DNA of 42,474 nt from Microbacteriaceae bacterium PS02067 (GTDB lineage Bacteria; Actinomycetota; Actinomycetes; Actinomycetales; Microbacteriaceae): assembly GCA_029960085.1 (NCBI GenBank), contig JASCPG010000021.1:1-42474 (forward strand). Reading direction: 5' to 3'. The position numbers were made by a program, and so were the translations under genes. Below the pieces are notes generated by a model. That model had not been told where the DNA came from. It worked only from the letters and a program-made list of their open reading frames with translations, and did no database searches. Shown piece by piece: positions 31,902 through 40,678 of the stretch; position 1 is the stretch's first letter, and every line of letters begins with the position of its first letter.

Positions 31902-32464
31902 CCGATGCCTCGCTTCAGATTCAGGTCTCGAATCGACTGGATCACCGTATCAATCCGTTCGGGACTGAGGCGTCCTTCGGTCTGGAGGTTGCCTCGGAGC
32001 GTCCGCAGATCGCGCTCCATGGCGCCTCTCAGGTCAGTGGCGTCCATCTCGATCTGGGCGGGGGTGTTCCTTCCGCGGAACGTGCGGCTCTGCGAGTGGA
32101 GGAGGTCGGAGATCTCGACGGCGGCGGCGTCGTTGTGCACGGCGCGCCGCTGGGCGGGGGTGAGCTTCTCGCCCAACTCGTTCTCGCGTGCGCGGATGAC
32201 CGCCGCCGAAGACGGGATGTGGTCGTGCTGGAGACCGTCGCCGACGACCTCGCCCTTCTTCAGGTCCTTGTAGGAGCCCGTGTCGAACTCCTTCACGGGG
32301 CCGGGCTTGCCGTCGAAGTTGTCCTTGTCCTTCACCCGTCGGATGACGGTGTCGAGATGGTCGTCGAGGTTGTCGGCGAGGTGGTGGAGCCGGTCCTTGG
32401 CATGAGCGCCGCCCTTCACTGCGGCCTCGCGCAGCTCGCGGATCACGGGCCGCAGCCCGCTCAT
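31898..32464 (-). CDS. Candidate nuclease toxin of an ESX-type polymorphic toxin module
   Basis: 188 aa, basic, soluble. The central part reads like C-terminal toxin domains of Rhs and contact-dependent effectors: H80-D81-H82 with P84-S85 (GLQHDHIPSSAAVIRARENE), a leucine-threonine-proline turn, then H123 and the R127-T-F-R-G-R-N133 block ending in NTPAQIEMDATDL. The clustered His/Asp/Arg/Asn residues suggest a metal-dependent nuclease, but I cannot name the family. The first about 60 residues are helical and charged. There is no signal peptide and no trafficking domain of its own. That is supplied by the preceding gene, whose stop overlaps this start by four bases. The following gene, also in a four-base overlap, is the likely immunity protein. 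Confidence 0.62.
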   Translation of the reverse strand: MSGLRPVIRELREAAVKGGAHAKDRLHHLADNLDDHLDTVIRRVKDKDNFDGKPGPVKEFDTGSYKDLKKGEVVGDGLQHDHIPSSAAVIRARENELGEKLTPAQRRAVHNDAAAVEISDLLHSQSRTFRGRNTPAQIEMDATDLRGAMERDLRTLRGNLQTEGRLSPERIDTVIQSIRDLNLKRGIG

Positions 32465-33168
32465 CCGTCGCCGCCGAAGTCGAGGGCGGAGAACTCCGCG
32501 AAGAATGTCGAGGTGAGGGCCTGGATGTCCGAGCCGTGCAGCTTCATCGTCGCACGCGCCTGCTCGAGGGCTTCCAGGTCCGCGTAGAACTCATCGGAGT
32601 CGCCGATGGCGCCCTCGACGAGCGGTGCATCGAGGACGGCGTCGATGATCGCCGGCAGCTGCTCCGAGAGCGGTTCGATCGCCATCGGTGCGACCTGGCC
32701 GATCACCTGCTCCACGGCGATGTCGACGGCCGCGTTCAGCAGCTTCTTCTTGATCAGCAGCATCGGGCCCGCGCCCGCGGCCGTGACGGGGTTCGTGAGC
32801 ATCGCGACGAGCGTGATGAGGGTGGAGGTCACATCGACGATGACCTTCATCTTCAGGGCGAGGATCGCCCCCGCGCCGATGTCCATCGCGACCGCGGCGG
32901 GCGGCATGATGTCCACGAGCCTCTGCAGGTTCTGCGCTCGGTTCGTGTTCCACGCGCCGAGCGTGGCGGGCCCGGTCTGCCCTCGCATCGCCGCGGTCAC
33001 ATCGCCGTTCATCTGACGGTCGATCGCCTGGATGACGCCCTTGAGGTCAGCCCCGAACCCCCGTACGAGCGCGGCGCCCTTGTGGACTTCGTCCTCATCG
33101 ATGTCCGGCCATTCGAAGCCCAGCTTCTCGAGCACCCAGACGAGCTCGTTCGGCAGCATCATCCCCAC
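32461..33168 (-). CDS. WXG100-like (CpnT N-terminal-type) protein, ESX effector carrier
   Basis: 235 aa. The opening LPNELVWVLEKLGFEWPDIDED followed by helices and N-x-x-x-A-x-x-L-x-x-L matches the WXG100-like domain at the N-terminus of CpnT and many actinobacterial type VII secreted toxins. Residues about 95-165 are strongly hydrophobic (VDVTSTLITLVAMLTN; LLIKKKLLNAAVDIAVEQV), and the C-terminal about 50 residues are an acidic helix. The GTG start is preferred because AGGAGG lies six bases upstream; an ATG two codons later is the alternative. In known effectors this domain is fused to the toxin; here it stands alone, directly upstream of the toxin candidate with a four-base overlap. ESX core genes are not in the window. 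Confidence 0.72.
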   Translation of the reverse strand: MGMMLPNELVWVLEKLGFEWPDIDEDEVHKGAALVRGFGADLKGVIQAIDRQMNGDVTAAMRGQTGPATLGAWNTNRAQNLQRLVDIMPPAAVAMDIGAGAILALKMKVIVDVTSTLITLVAMLTNPVTAAGAGPMLLIKKKLLNAAVDIAVEQVIGQVAPMAIEPLSEQLPAIIDAVLDAPLVEGAIGDSDEFYADLEALEQARATMKLHGSDIQALTSTFFAEFSALDFGGDG

Positions 33169-33265
33169 GGCGCACCTCCTTGACAGCGAGGCTAGACGAG
33201 GCGGTGCCGGAGCGACCATGGGGAGAACTATCCATGTGGCGGCGCTCGACGCGCCATCGCGCACC

Positions 33266-34714
33266 TCAGGACGACGCCGGAGCGTGACGCTCGAGGAAAG
33301 TGTAGACCTCGCCGTCGTCGACGCCGGGGAAGGCTCCGCGGGGCAGCGGCGAGAACATCTGCATGTGCACGCGGGCGCTCGGCCAGGCCTTTCCCTCCCA
33401 GCGCCCGGTCAGCTCGGCAGCCGGTCGTCGGCAGCACGATTCGTCCGGGCACGTCGACACGGCCCGCATCTGCGTCTCGCGTCCGCGGAACCAGCGTGCG
33501 TCGTCGAAGGGCACGCCCACGCTGATCGAGAACTCGCCGTCGCTCGTCTTGCCGGTCTGGCTGGAGCACCAGAACGTGCCCGCGGGAGTGTCCGTGTACT
33601 GGTAGTGCTCGACCGTGCGATTGCGCTGCGAGAACGCGGAGCGCGCCGCGAACTTCTGGCAGACGATCTGGCCTTCCACCGATCCCGTGACATCCTCCGG
33701 CACGGGCAGGTCGTCGTTCTCGTAGACGCGCGTGATCGCTCCCGAACCGTCGACGCGCAGGAAGTGCAGGCGGATGTCGAAGTGCTCGGTCAGCAGGTTC
33801 GTGAGTCGCATCGCAGCGGCCTCGTGCGTCACGCCGAACGCGTCGCGGAAGTCTTCGACCGCGAGGTTGCGGTCCTTCTTCGCCTGGGTGAGGAAAGCCA
33901 CGGATGCCGTCTCGGGCATGAGGCAGCAGGCCGCGTAGTAGTTGATCTCGAGCCGCTGCTGGAGGAAGTCGGCGTAGTCGCTCGGCGGCGTGTGGCCGAG
34001 CAGTCTGTGCGCCATCGCCTGCAGCGCCATCGAGCGCAGGCCATGGCCGCCGGGGATCGATGCGGGCGGCAGGTAGATCCGCCCGTTCTCGAGGTCGGTG
34101 ACCGAGCGCGCCGAGTGGGGGAGGTCGTCGACGTAGATGAGCTCGAAGCCGAGCTGCTCGGCCATGATGCTCACGGTCCGGTGCGTGAGCGCGCCCGAGC
34201 TGTGTCCCGCGGCTCTCAGCTGCTTCTCGGCGAGGTGCTCGATGTCGGGGAGGTAGTTGCCGCGCTCTCGCATCCGCAGGCGCAGCTCGGTGTTCCCGCG
34301 CCGCGCTTCCTCGGGCGTCGCGATCGCCTCGCGTTCGCGACGTTGCAGCTCGCGATGAAGGCCCAGCACGGCCTCGATCGTCTCGTCGGTCATCGTCTTC
34401 GTGACGCGCACGGGAGGGATGCCGAGGCGTCGGAAGACCGGGGATGTCTGCGCGCGCTCGAGGTCGAGCTCGATCGCCGAGCGGTGGTTCGGCGGTTCCG
34501 GGGAGAGGAGGTTCGTGACGTCTGTGCCGGTCGCGGTCGCGATGGCCTGCAGGAGCGAGAGCTTCGGCTCGCGCTTGCCGTTCTCGATGAGACTGAGCTG
34601 GCTCCCGGCGACGCCGACGACCGCGCCGAGCTCGTCGAGCGTGTAGCCGCGCTCGGTGCGGTGATGACGGATGCGGTGGCCGAGCGTGGACAGCTCGAGG
34701 GCAGACGTGGGCAT
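33266..34714 (-). CDS. ramB: RamB-type regulator of acetate/short-chain fatty acid metabolism
   Basis: 482 aa. An N-terminal Cro/C1-type helix-turn-helix (about 10-65, with SQLSLIENGKREPKLSLLQAIA) is followed by a central ImmA/IrrE-like region with AMAHRLLGH and EINYYAACCLMPE, and a C-terminal acyl-sensing domain carrying a Cys cluster (STCPDESCCRRP). This is the RamB/PrpR layout known from Corynebacterium and Mycobacterium, where it controls acetate, propionate and glyoxylate-linked genes. It is divergent from pckG, a gluconeogenic gene in the same metabolic logic. A TATGCT box six bases before the ATG suggests a leaderless transcript. A RamB-like half site lies in the shared intergenic region. 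Confidence 0.92.
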   Translation of the reverse strand: MPTSALELSTLGHRIRHHRTERGYTLDELGAVVGVAGSQLSLIENGKREPKLSLLQAIATATGTDVTNLLSPEPPNHRSAIELDLERAQTSPVFRRLGIPPVRVTKTMTDETIEAVLGLHRELQRREREAIATPEEARRGNTELRLRMRERGNYLPDIEHLAEKQLRAAGHSSGALTHRTVSIMAEQLGFELIYVDDLPHSARSVTDLENGRIYLPPASIPGGHGLRSMALQAMAHRLLGHTPPSDYADFLQQRLEINYYAACCLMPETASVAFLTQAKKDRNLAVEDFRDAFGVTHEAAAMRLTNLLTEHFDIRLHFLRVDGSGAITRVYENDDLPVPEDVTGSVEGQIVCQKFAARSAFSQRNRTVEHYQYTDTPAGTFWCSSQTGKTSDGEFSISVGVPFDDARWFRGRETQMRAVSTCPDESCCRRPAAELTGRWEGKAWPSARVHMQMFSPLPRGAFPGVDDGEVYTFLERHAPASS

Positions 34715-34820
34715 TCCTTGAGCATAGCGAAAGAATCATGTTTCTTGACGGGCATCTTCACGATAAATGCCCTTCAAGGGGCGCAAAGTGGAGACATCCA
34801 CCTCGACTGAAGGAGCCGAC
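34715..34820. promoter_or_regulatory. Divergent ramB/pckG control region with RamB-like site
   Basis: ACTTTGC (34789-34783, reverse strand) equals the core of the corynebacterial RamB box (AAACTTTGCAAA) and lies 31 bases before the pckG start. Two inverted repeats are also present: AAGAA-6-TTCTT (34731-34746) and CCCTT-C-AAGGG (34770-34780). A TATGCT box (34726-34721) serves ramB. TTGACG (34745-34750) could be a -35 for pckG, but I see no well-spaced -10. Confidence 0.5.
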
Positions 34821-36704
34821 ATGGCCATCGCCGACCTGTTCACCCGCTCGTCCACCGACACGGGCGCCGGTGGCACGTATCGCTCCTTCGGTACGCGGCC
34901 GACGACGGCAGGTGCAGGACTGGAAGAGCTCTTCGCCTGGGTCGATGAGGTCGCGGCGCTCACCCGCCCCGACCGCATCCACTGGGTCGACGGGTCACGC
35001 TCCGAGAACGAGGCACTCCTTCGCGAGCAGGTCGAAGAGGGAAAGCTCATCAAGCTCAATCCCGAGTGGCGCCCGGGGTCGTACCTCGCGCGCTCGCACC
35101 CGAGTGATGTCGCCCGTACGGAGGCGCGCACCTTCATCGCCTCCGAGCGCGAGGAGGACGCCGGCCCGACGAACAACTGGGCCGACCCGGTCGCGATGCG
35201 CGAGACGATGCACGACATCTTCGCGGGCTCCATGCGGGGTCGCACGATGTACGTCGTCCCGTTCTCGATGGGCGCCGTCGGGGGCCCGCTCTCGCACATC
35301 GGCGTGCAGATCACCGACTCAGCATACGCCGTCACCTCCATCGGCATCATGACCCGCGTCGGCACCGAGGTCGTCGAGCAGATCGCGGCGGGCAAGCCGT
35401 GGGTCAAGACGATCCACTCCGTCGGAGCACCGCTCGAACCGGGGCAGAAGGATGTCTCGTGGCCGTGCAACGACGAGAAGTACATCGTCCATTTCCCCGA
35501 GACGCTCGAGGTCTGGTCGTACGGCTCGGGCTACGGCGGCAATGCGATCCTCGCGAAGAAGTGCTTCGCGCTGCGCATCGCCTCGGTGATCGGCCGTGAC
35601 GAGGGCTGGCTCGCCGAGCACATGCTTCTCATCCGCGTGATCTCGCCCGAGGGGAGGCCGTACCACCTCGCGGCCGCATTCCCGTCCGCGTGCGGCAAGA
35701 CGAACCTCGCGATGCTGCGCCCGACGATCCCCGGCTGGCGCGTGGAGACCCTCGGCGACGACATCGCGTGGCTGCGCCCCGGGCAGGACGGGCGGCTCTG
35801 GGCGATCAACCCCGAGGCCGGATTCTTCGGCGTGGCACCCGGCACGGGCGAATCGACGAACGTCACCGCGGTGGAGACCCTGTGGGGCAACACGATCTTC
35901 ACGAACGTCGCTCTGCGCCCCGACGGCGACGTCTGGTGGGAGGGCCTCACCGACGAGGCTCCCGCGGAGCTCACCGACTGGGAGGGGAACCCCTGGACCC
36001 CGGCGTCGGGTCGCCCCGCGGCGCACCCGAACTCGCGTTTCACGGTGAGCGCCGCGCAGTGCCCGCAGATCGCCCCCGACTGGGATGCCGCGGAGGGCGT
36101 GCCGATCGACGGCATCCTCTTCGGCGGTCGCCGCGCGACCAACGTGCCGCTCGTCGTCGAGGCGACCGACTGGACGCACGGCGTCTTCCTCGGCTCGAAC
36201 ATCTCGTCCGAGCGCACCGCCGCCGCCGAGGGCACGGTGGGGGAACTGCGCCGCGACCCGTTCGCGATGCTGCCGTTCTGCGGCTACAACATGGCCGACT
36301 ACTTCGCTCACTGGCTGAAGGTCGGCCAGAAGCTGCGCTTCGACCGGGCTCCGCGCATCTTCCAGGTCAACTGGTTCCGCAAGGGCGAGGGTGGCAGGTT
36401 CCTGTGGCCAGGCTTCGGCGACAACGCCCGTGTCATCGACTGGATCATCCGGCGGATCGAGGGGTCGGTCCCCGCCGTGGAGAGCCCGATCGGGCGCCTC
36501 CCCGAGACGAGCGACCTCAACCTCGACGGCATCGACGTGCCGCAAGAGGACCTCGACGCGCTGTTCGAGATCGACCCCGCGCTGTGGCTTCAGGAAGCCG
36601 ATCTCACCGAGGAGTTCTACCGGACCTTCGACGGGAAGGTGCCCGCGGCGCTCTACGCGGAGCTCGCCGCGCTGCGCTACCGCCTGAGACTCGCTCGCTC
36701 CTGA
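34821..36704 (+). CDS. pckG: Phosphoenolpyruvate carboxykinase (GTP)
   Basis: 627 aa cytoplasmic enzyme interconverting oxaloacetate plus GTP with PEP, GDP and CO2; the entry point of gluconeogenesis from acetate or amino acids. The GTP-type kinase-1 motif F-P-S-A-C-G-K-T-N (about residue 290) contains the hyper-reactive cysteine typical of the family. Metal-site and guanine-site regions ([34 protein letters not shown]) are intact. AGGAG five bases before the ATG sets the start. It is divergent from ramB and ends before a strong hairpin. Length is normal for actinobacterial PEPCK. Confidence 0.97.
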   Translation: MAIADLFTRSSTDTGAGGTYRSFGTRPTTAGAGLEELFAWVDEVAALTRPDRIHWVDGSRSENEALLREQVEEGKLIKLNPEWRPGSYLARSHPSDVARTEARTFIASEREEDAGPTNNWADPVAMRETMHDIFAGSMRGRTMYVVPFSMGAVGGPLSHIGVQITDSAYAVTSIGIMTRVGTEVVEQIAAGKPWVKTIHSVGAPLEPGQKDVSWPCNDEKYIVHFPETLEVWSYGSGYGGNAILAKKCFALRIASVIGRDEGWLAEHMLLIRVISPEGRPYHLAAAFPSACGKTNLAMLRPTIPGWRVETLGDDIAWLRPGQDGRLWAINPEAGFFGVAPGTGESTNVTAVETLWGNTIFTNVALRPDGDVWWEGLTDEAPAELTDWEGNPWTPASGRPAAHPNSRFTVSAAQCPQIAPDWDAAEGVPIDGILFGGRRATNVPLVVEATDWTHGVFLGSNISSERTAAAEGTVGELRRDPFAMLPFCGYNMADYFAHWLKVGQKLRFDRAPRIFQVNWFRKGEGGRFLWPGFGDNARVIDWIIRRIEGSVPAVESPIGRLPETSDLNLDGIDVPQEDLDALFEIDPALWLQEADLTEEFYRTFDGKVPAALYAELAALRYRLRLARS

Positions 36705-36720
36705 ACCGGGGGACGGCGTC

Positions 36721-36765
36721 CGCGCCGGCCGTATCTGCTCTCCGTGAGCGCAGGCGGCCGGCGCG
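36721..36765. terminator. Bidirectional terminator hairpin between pckG and the ABC exporter
   Basis: Perfect 11-bp arms CGCGCCGGCCG (36721-36731) and CGGCCGGCGCG (36755-36765) enclose a smaller GCTC-5-GAGC hairpin. It lies 16 bases after the pckG stop and 11 bases after the convergent ABC gene, so it can serve both. Confidence 0.72.
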
Positions 36766-36775
36766 GGCGAACCGT

Positions 36776-38674
36776 CTAGACGAGCAGCTGATGCCGGGCG
36801 AGATCGCGGTACAGCGGCACCGTCTCGACGAGTTCGGCGTGGGTGCCCTGCCCCACGACCTCGCCACGGTCGAGGACCACGATGAGGTCGCTGTCGACGA
36901 CCGTCGACAGGCGATGGGCGATGACGACGAGGGTGCGTCCTGCGGCGACCGCGTCGATCGCGTCGCGCATGCGCTGCTCGTTGAGGCCGTCGAGTGACGA
37001 CGTCGACTCGTCGAGCAGCAGGATCGGGGGAGCAGCGAGCAGGGCGCGGGCGATCGCGAGGCGCTGGCGCTCGCCGCCGGAGAGCATGACGCCCGCTTCG
37101 CCCACGGGAGCCTCGAGACCCAGGGGCGAGCGCTCCAGCACGTCGCCGAGGTTCACGGCGCGCAGGACGCGCTCGCACGCGGCATCGGATGCCGCGGGGG
37201 TGGCGAGCCGGAGGTTGTCGCCGATCGTGCCGGCGAGCGTCGGGGCATCCTGCTCGACGTAGCCGAGCTGTGCGCGAAGACGCGCGCGGTCCACCGTGCG
37301 CACGTCGACGCCGTCGACGAGGATCGCCCCGTCCGTCGGGTCGTAGAAGCGCTCGATGAGAGCGAGCGTCGTGGACTTGCCGGCGCCGGAGGGGCCGACG
37401 AGGGCGACGCGGGACCCGCGGGGGACGCGGAACGACACTCCGCGCAGCACGCCCCCGCGCGCGGCATCCGTGGGCTCGGGGACGGTCGCGTCCGCGTGGA
37501 CTTCGGCGAGGAGCGCGGCGGCCTCGTCCTCGCCGCGGCGGCGCGCGGCGACGACGGTCTCGGGGTAGGCGAAGTGCACGTTCCGGAACTCGATCGCGGT
37601 GGCGTCGCCGACCGTGCCGGTGTCGGCGGCGCGGATTGAGGCGGCAATCTCCGCATCGCACGCGGTCTCGGTGCGAAGGTCCAGCACCTCCTGGATGCGT
37701 CCGAGGGCGCCGAGCGCCTGGTTGACGGAGGTGATCGCGCCGAAGAACGAGCCGAGCGGCTGCACGAGGAAGAAGAGGAACATCACGAACGTCACGAGCT
37801 GGGCGACGGTGATCGCGCCGGATGCCACGCGGAACCCACCCACACCGAGGACGACCAGCAGCGACAGCTGCAGGGCGATGCCCGCGATCGGGACGATGAA
37901 CGCCGACGCCTTCGCGACGGCGACGCCCGCGTCGTAGGCCCCGCGGGCGGTGCGCTCGATGTCCTCCTGCTCACGGTTCGCAGCGCCGGCGGCGCGGATC
38001 GTGCGGATCGACCCGACGGCCCGCTCCACGCCCGAGGCGAGTTCGCCCACCCGCTCCTGCTGCACGGCCGTTGCGCGGCGGATGCGCCCGCTGAGCGCCC
38101 CGACGACGGCGACCGACGCCCCCACCACCACGAGGATCAGGAGGAGGAGCACGGGGTCGATGAGAAGCATCGCGATGACCGCGCCGACGAAGATCAAGGC
38201 GCTGCCGATCGAATCGGCGAGCCCCTGCGTCAGCACGGCGTAGAGGAGCGTCGTGTCGGTGCCCACGCGGGAGACGAGGTCGCCCGTCCGGCGCGCGTCA
38301 TACTCCTGGACCGGCAGATGCAGCAGCTGCGCGACGAGGCGCCGCCGGCTCGAGTAGACGACAGCGGTGCCGGTGCGCTGCAGCAGGAAATGCTGGATGC
38401 CGCTGATGATCGACCCGATCACGACGAGCGCGACGAGCGCCCACACGAGCATGCCGAGGGGGTCGCCCTTCTGGACGCGGTCGATCACCTGGCCGACCAG
38501 CAACGGCTGGCCGAGGGTCGCCGCCGCCGCGAGGATGCTGAGGACGGCGACGACGATGAGCGTCGCCTTGTGCTCGAAGACGAAGGGGAGCAGTTGGCGC
38601 AGGCTCGCGCGCGGACCGTCGTCCTTTCCGCGGCGGGAGAACGGGGAACGGCGTGCGGGGGTGGCAGAGGACAT
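36776..38674 (-). CDS. ABC exporter (fused membrane-ATPase), multidrug/lipid type
   Basis: 632 aa half-exporter. Six membrane helices span about 30-330, followed by an ATPase with Walker A GPSGAGKST, Q-loop in GYVEQDAPTLAG, signature LSGGERQR, Walker B ILLLDESTSSLD and H-loop AHRLS. Just before Walker A there is an insert of about 35 charged residues (ARRRGEDEAAALLAEVHADATVPEP region), longer than in most relatives. The single gene implies a homodimer. Substrate is unknown; drugs, lipids or peptides are all possible. The stop is TAG, while most genes here use TGA. It lies 92 bases after pfkB on the same strand, so it may be cotranscribed. Confidence 0.92.
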   Translation of the reverse strand: MSSATPARRSPFSRRGKDDGPRASLRQLLPFVFEHKATLIVVAVLSILAAAATLGQPLLVGQVIDRVQKGDPLGMLVWALVALVVIGSIISGIQHFLLQRTGTAVVYSSRRRLVAQLLHLPVQEYDARRTGDLVSRVGTDTTLLYAVLTQGLADSIGSALIFVGAVIAMLLIDPVLLLLILVVVGASVAVVGALSGRIRRATAVQQERVGELASGVERAVGSIRTIRAAGAANREQEDIERTARGAYDAGVAVAKASAFIVPIAGIALQLSLLVVLGVGGFRVASGAITVAQLVTFVMFLFFLVQPLGSFFGAITSVNQALGALGRIQEVLDLRTETACDAEIAASIRAADTGTVGDATAIEFRNVHFAYPETVVAARRRGEDEAAALLAEVHADATVPEPTDAARGGVLRGVSFRVPRGSRVALVGPSGAGKSTTLALIERFYDPTDGAILVDGVDVRTVDRARLRAQLGYVEQDAPTLAGTIGDNLRLATPAASDAACERVLRAVNLGDVLERSPLGLEAPVGEAGVMLSGGERQRLAIARALLAAPPILLLDESTSSLDGLNEQRMRDAIDAVAAGRTLVVIAHRLSTVVDSDLIVVLDRGEVVGQGTHAELVETVPLYRDLARHQLLV

Positions 38675-38766
38675 GACGGCTTTCTGCGATGTTTCGGGTG
38701 TCTCTATCTTCGTCCGTGTTTCTTGTGGACGGCCTGACGGCTGACATCGGCGCCCACCACGGTCCG

Positions 38767-39660
38767 TCAGTCGTCGAGCTCGCGCGCCCAGGGGAGATCT
38801 GCACCCGCGCGGCCCACCGTGATCGCGGCGGCAGCGGCGGCCCGCGTGCCGATCTCGGCGAGCTGCGCCGCGGTCGGCACGGTCCCGGCTCGCAGCAGTG
38901 GTTCGACGAGGAGCGATGCCATGAAGGTGTCGCCCGCACCGATCGTGTCGACGACGTCGACGCGCGGGGCTGTGACGTCGACGGTGCCTTCTCGCGTTGC
39001 GAGCGTGGCGCCGGATCCGCCGCGGGTGACGGTGACGATGGCGGGACCGAGGTCCAGGATCGCCGCGATCACGCCCGCGATGTCGAGGTCGGGGTACAGG
39101 AACGCGGCATCCTCGTCGCTGAGCTTCACGACGCGCGCGCGCCGGGCGATGCGCTCGAAACGGCTGCGGGCGCCTTCCGGGGAGCCGACGAGCCCCGGCC
39201 GGATGTTGGGGTCGAAGGTGACGATCGCGTCCGGGTGCGCATCGAGCAGCGCCTGCACGGCGTCGGCGCCGGGGTTGAGGAAGGTCGCGAGCGAGCCCGT
39301 GTGGATGACCCGCGTCTCGCCGAGGCTCAGTCCGCCCGGCACCTCCCACGCGATGTCGAACTCATAGGTCGCCGCGCCCGTGGCATCGAGCGTCGCCCGC
39401 GCGGTCGACGTGGGCGCGTCGTGGAAGGACTCGGGCAGGATGCCGACCCCGGATGCCTCGAGGTGCCGCGCGATCGCCCGCCCGCGCTCGTCCGTCCCGA
39501 GATGCGTGAGGAGTGCCGCGGCGACGCCTCGCCGGGCCAGACCCAGGGCGATGTTGGCGGGGCCGCCGCCGGGCGTCTCGGAGACGCCGTCGGTGGAGTC
39601 GGTGATGTCCATGAGGGCCTCGCCGATCACGAGGACGGCCGGGCGTGCGGGCGTGGTCAT
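38767..39660 (-). CDS. PfkB-family carbohydrate kinase (fructokinase-like)
   Basis: 297 aa cytoplasmic sugar kinase of the ribokinase fold. The substrate motif GGGPANIALGLARRG (about 39-53) and the C-terminal PfkB signature D-T-I-G-A-G-D-T-F with the catalytic Asp (GAGD) are both present. The length and GEALMD N-terminus resemble bacterial fructokinases, but the sugar cannot be fixed from sequence. The ATG has an AAAGGA ribosome site. It is divergent from the ABC-2 transporter operon across a 76-base gap and is followed by the ABC exporter on its own strand. Confidence 0.92.
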   Translation of the reverse strand: MTTPARPAVLVIGEALMDITDSTDGVSETPGGGPANIALGLARRGVAAALLTHLGTDERGRAIARHLEASGVGILPESFHDAPTSTARATLDATGAATYEFDIAWEVPGGLSLGETRVIHTGSLATFLNPGADAVQALLDAHPDAIVTFDPNIRPGLVGSPEGARSRFERIARRARVVKLSDEDAAFLYPDLDIAGVIAAILDLGPAIVTVTRGGSGATLATREGTVDVTAPRVDVVDTIGAGDTFMASLLVEPLLRAGTVPTAAQLAEIGTRAAAAAAITVGRAGADLPWARELDD

Positions 39661-39724
39661 GTGCAGTCCTTTCGCTGCCACCATCCTGCCGGTTCCACGG
39701 TGAATCGTTGTCCCCGCCCGGCGC

Positions 39725-39730
39725 TACGGT
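39725..39730 (+). promoter_or_regulatory. Candidate leaderless -10 box for the ABC-2 transporter operon
   Basis: TACGGT fits TAnnnT and is six bases before the GTG start, with no ribosome binding site between. No clear -35 is visible. Confidence 0.4.
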
Positions 39731-39736
39731 GGTCTG

Positions 39737-40678
39737 GTGTCTGCTCCCGTCATCCGCGCCGAGAATCTCGTCAAGGCGTACAAGGTCAAAGGAAAGCCCG
39801 ATTTCGTCGCTGTCGACGGGCTGAGCTTCGAGGTGCCGCCCGGCGAATCGTTCGGCCTGCTCGGCCCGAACGGCGCGGGGAAGTCCACGACGATGAAGAT
39901 GATCGGCGCGGTGTCCACGCGCACGGGTGGAGCGCTCGAGATCCTCGGCCTCGACCCCGACGCGTACGGCCCGGAGATCCGGTCTCGCCTGGGCGTCGTC
40001 CCGCAGCAGGACAACCTCGACGGTGAGCTCAATGCGCGCGAGAACCTCTACATGTACGGGCGCTACTTCGGGCTCCCTGCGGCGGTCTGCCGCCAGAAGG
40101 CGGAGGAGCTCCTCGCGTTCGCACAGCTGGAGGACAAGGGCTCGAGCAAGGTCGAGGCGCTCTCGGGCGGCATGAAGCGTCGCCTCACGATCGCCCGCGG
40201 CCTCATCAACGACCCGCGCATCCTCCTCCTCGACGAGCCGACGACGGGGCTCGACCCGCAGGCGCGCCACGTGCTGTGGGATCGCCTCTTCCGGCTGAAG
40301 GAGCGGGGCACGACGCTCGTCCTGACGACGCACTACATGGACGAGGCCGAGCAGCTGTGCGACCGACTCATCGTCGTCGACAAGGGTCGCATAATGGCCG
40401 AGGGCACCCCGGCGTCGCTCATCCGCGAGCACTCCAGCCGTGAGGTGCTCGAAGTGCGCTTCGGCTCCGACCGCAACGAGCAGGTCGCGCCGCAGCTGCA
40501 GGCGGTCGGCGACCGGGTCGAGGTGCTGCCCGACCGGATCCTCGTGTACACGGCCGACGGCGAGGCATCCCTCGACCGGGTGCACGCACTCGGGCTCGAG
40601 CCGGTCACCTCGCTCGTGCGGCGGTCGAGTCTCGAGGATGTCTTCCTGCGGCTCACCGGAAGGTCGCTGATCGAATGA
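39737..40678 (+). CDS. ABC-2 type exporter ATPase (NodI/DrrA-like)
   Basis: 313 aa. Walker A GPNGAGKST, Q-loop VVPQQDNLD, signature LSGGMKRRL, Walker B ILLLDEPTTGLD, and H-loop TTHYMDEAE; the last motif is typical of the DrrA/NodI drug- or oligosaccharide-export subgroup. The C-terminal about 80 residues are the usual domain after the ATPase core. It energises the two membrane proteins that follow with four-base overlaps. The GTG start lies six bases after a TACGGT box. Cargo is unknown. Confidence 0.93.
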   Translation: MSAPVIRAENLVKAYKVKGKPDFVAVDGLSFEVPPGESFGLLGPNGAGKSTTMKMIGAVSTRTGGALEILGLDPDAYGPEIRSRLGVVPQQDNLDGELNARENLYMYGRYFGLPAAVCRQKAEELLAFAQLEDKGSSKVEALSGGMKRRLTIARGLINDPRILLLDEPTTGLDPQARHVLWDRLFRLKERGTTLVLTTHYMDEAEQLCDRLIVVDKGRIMAEGTPASLIREHSSREVLEVRFGSDRNEQVAPQLQAVGDRVEVLPDRILVYTADGEASLDRVHALGLEPVTSLVRRSSLEDVFLRLTGRSLIE

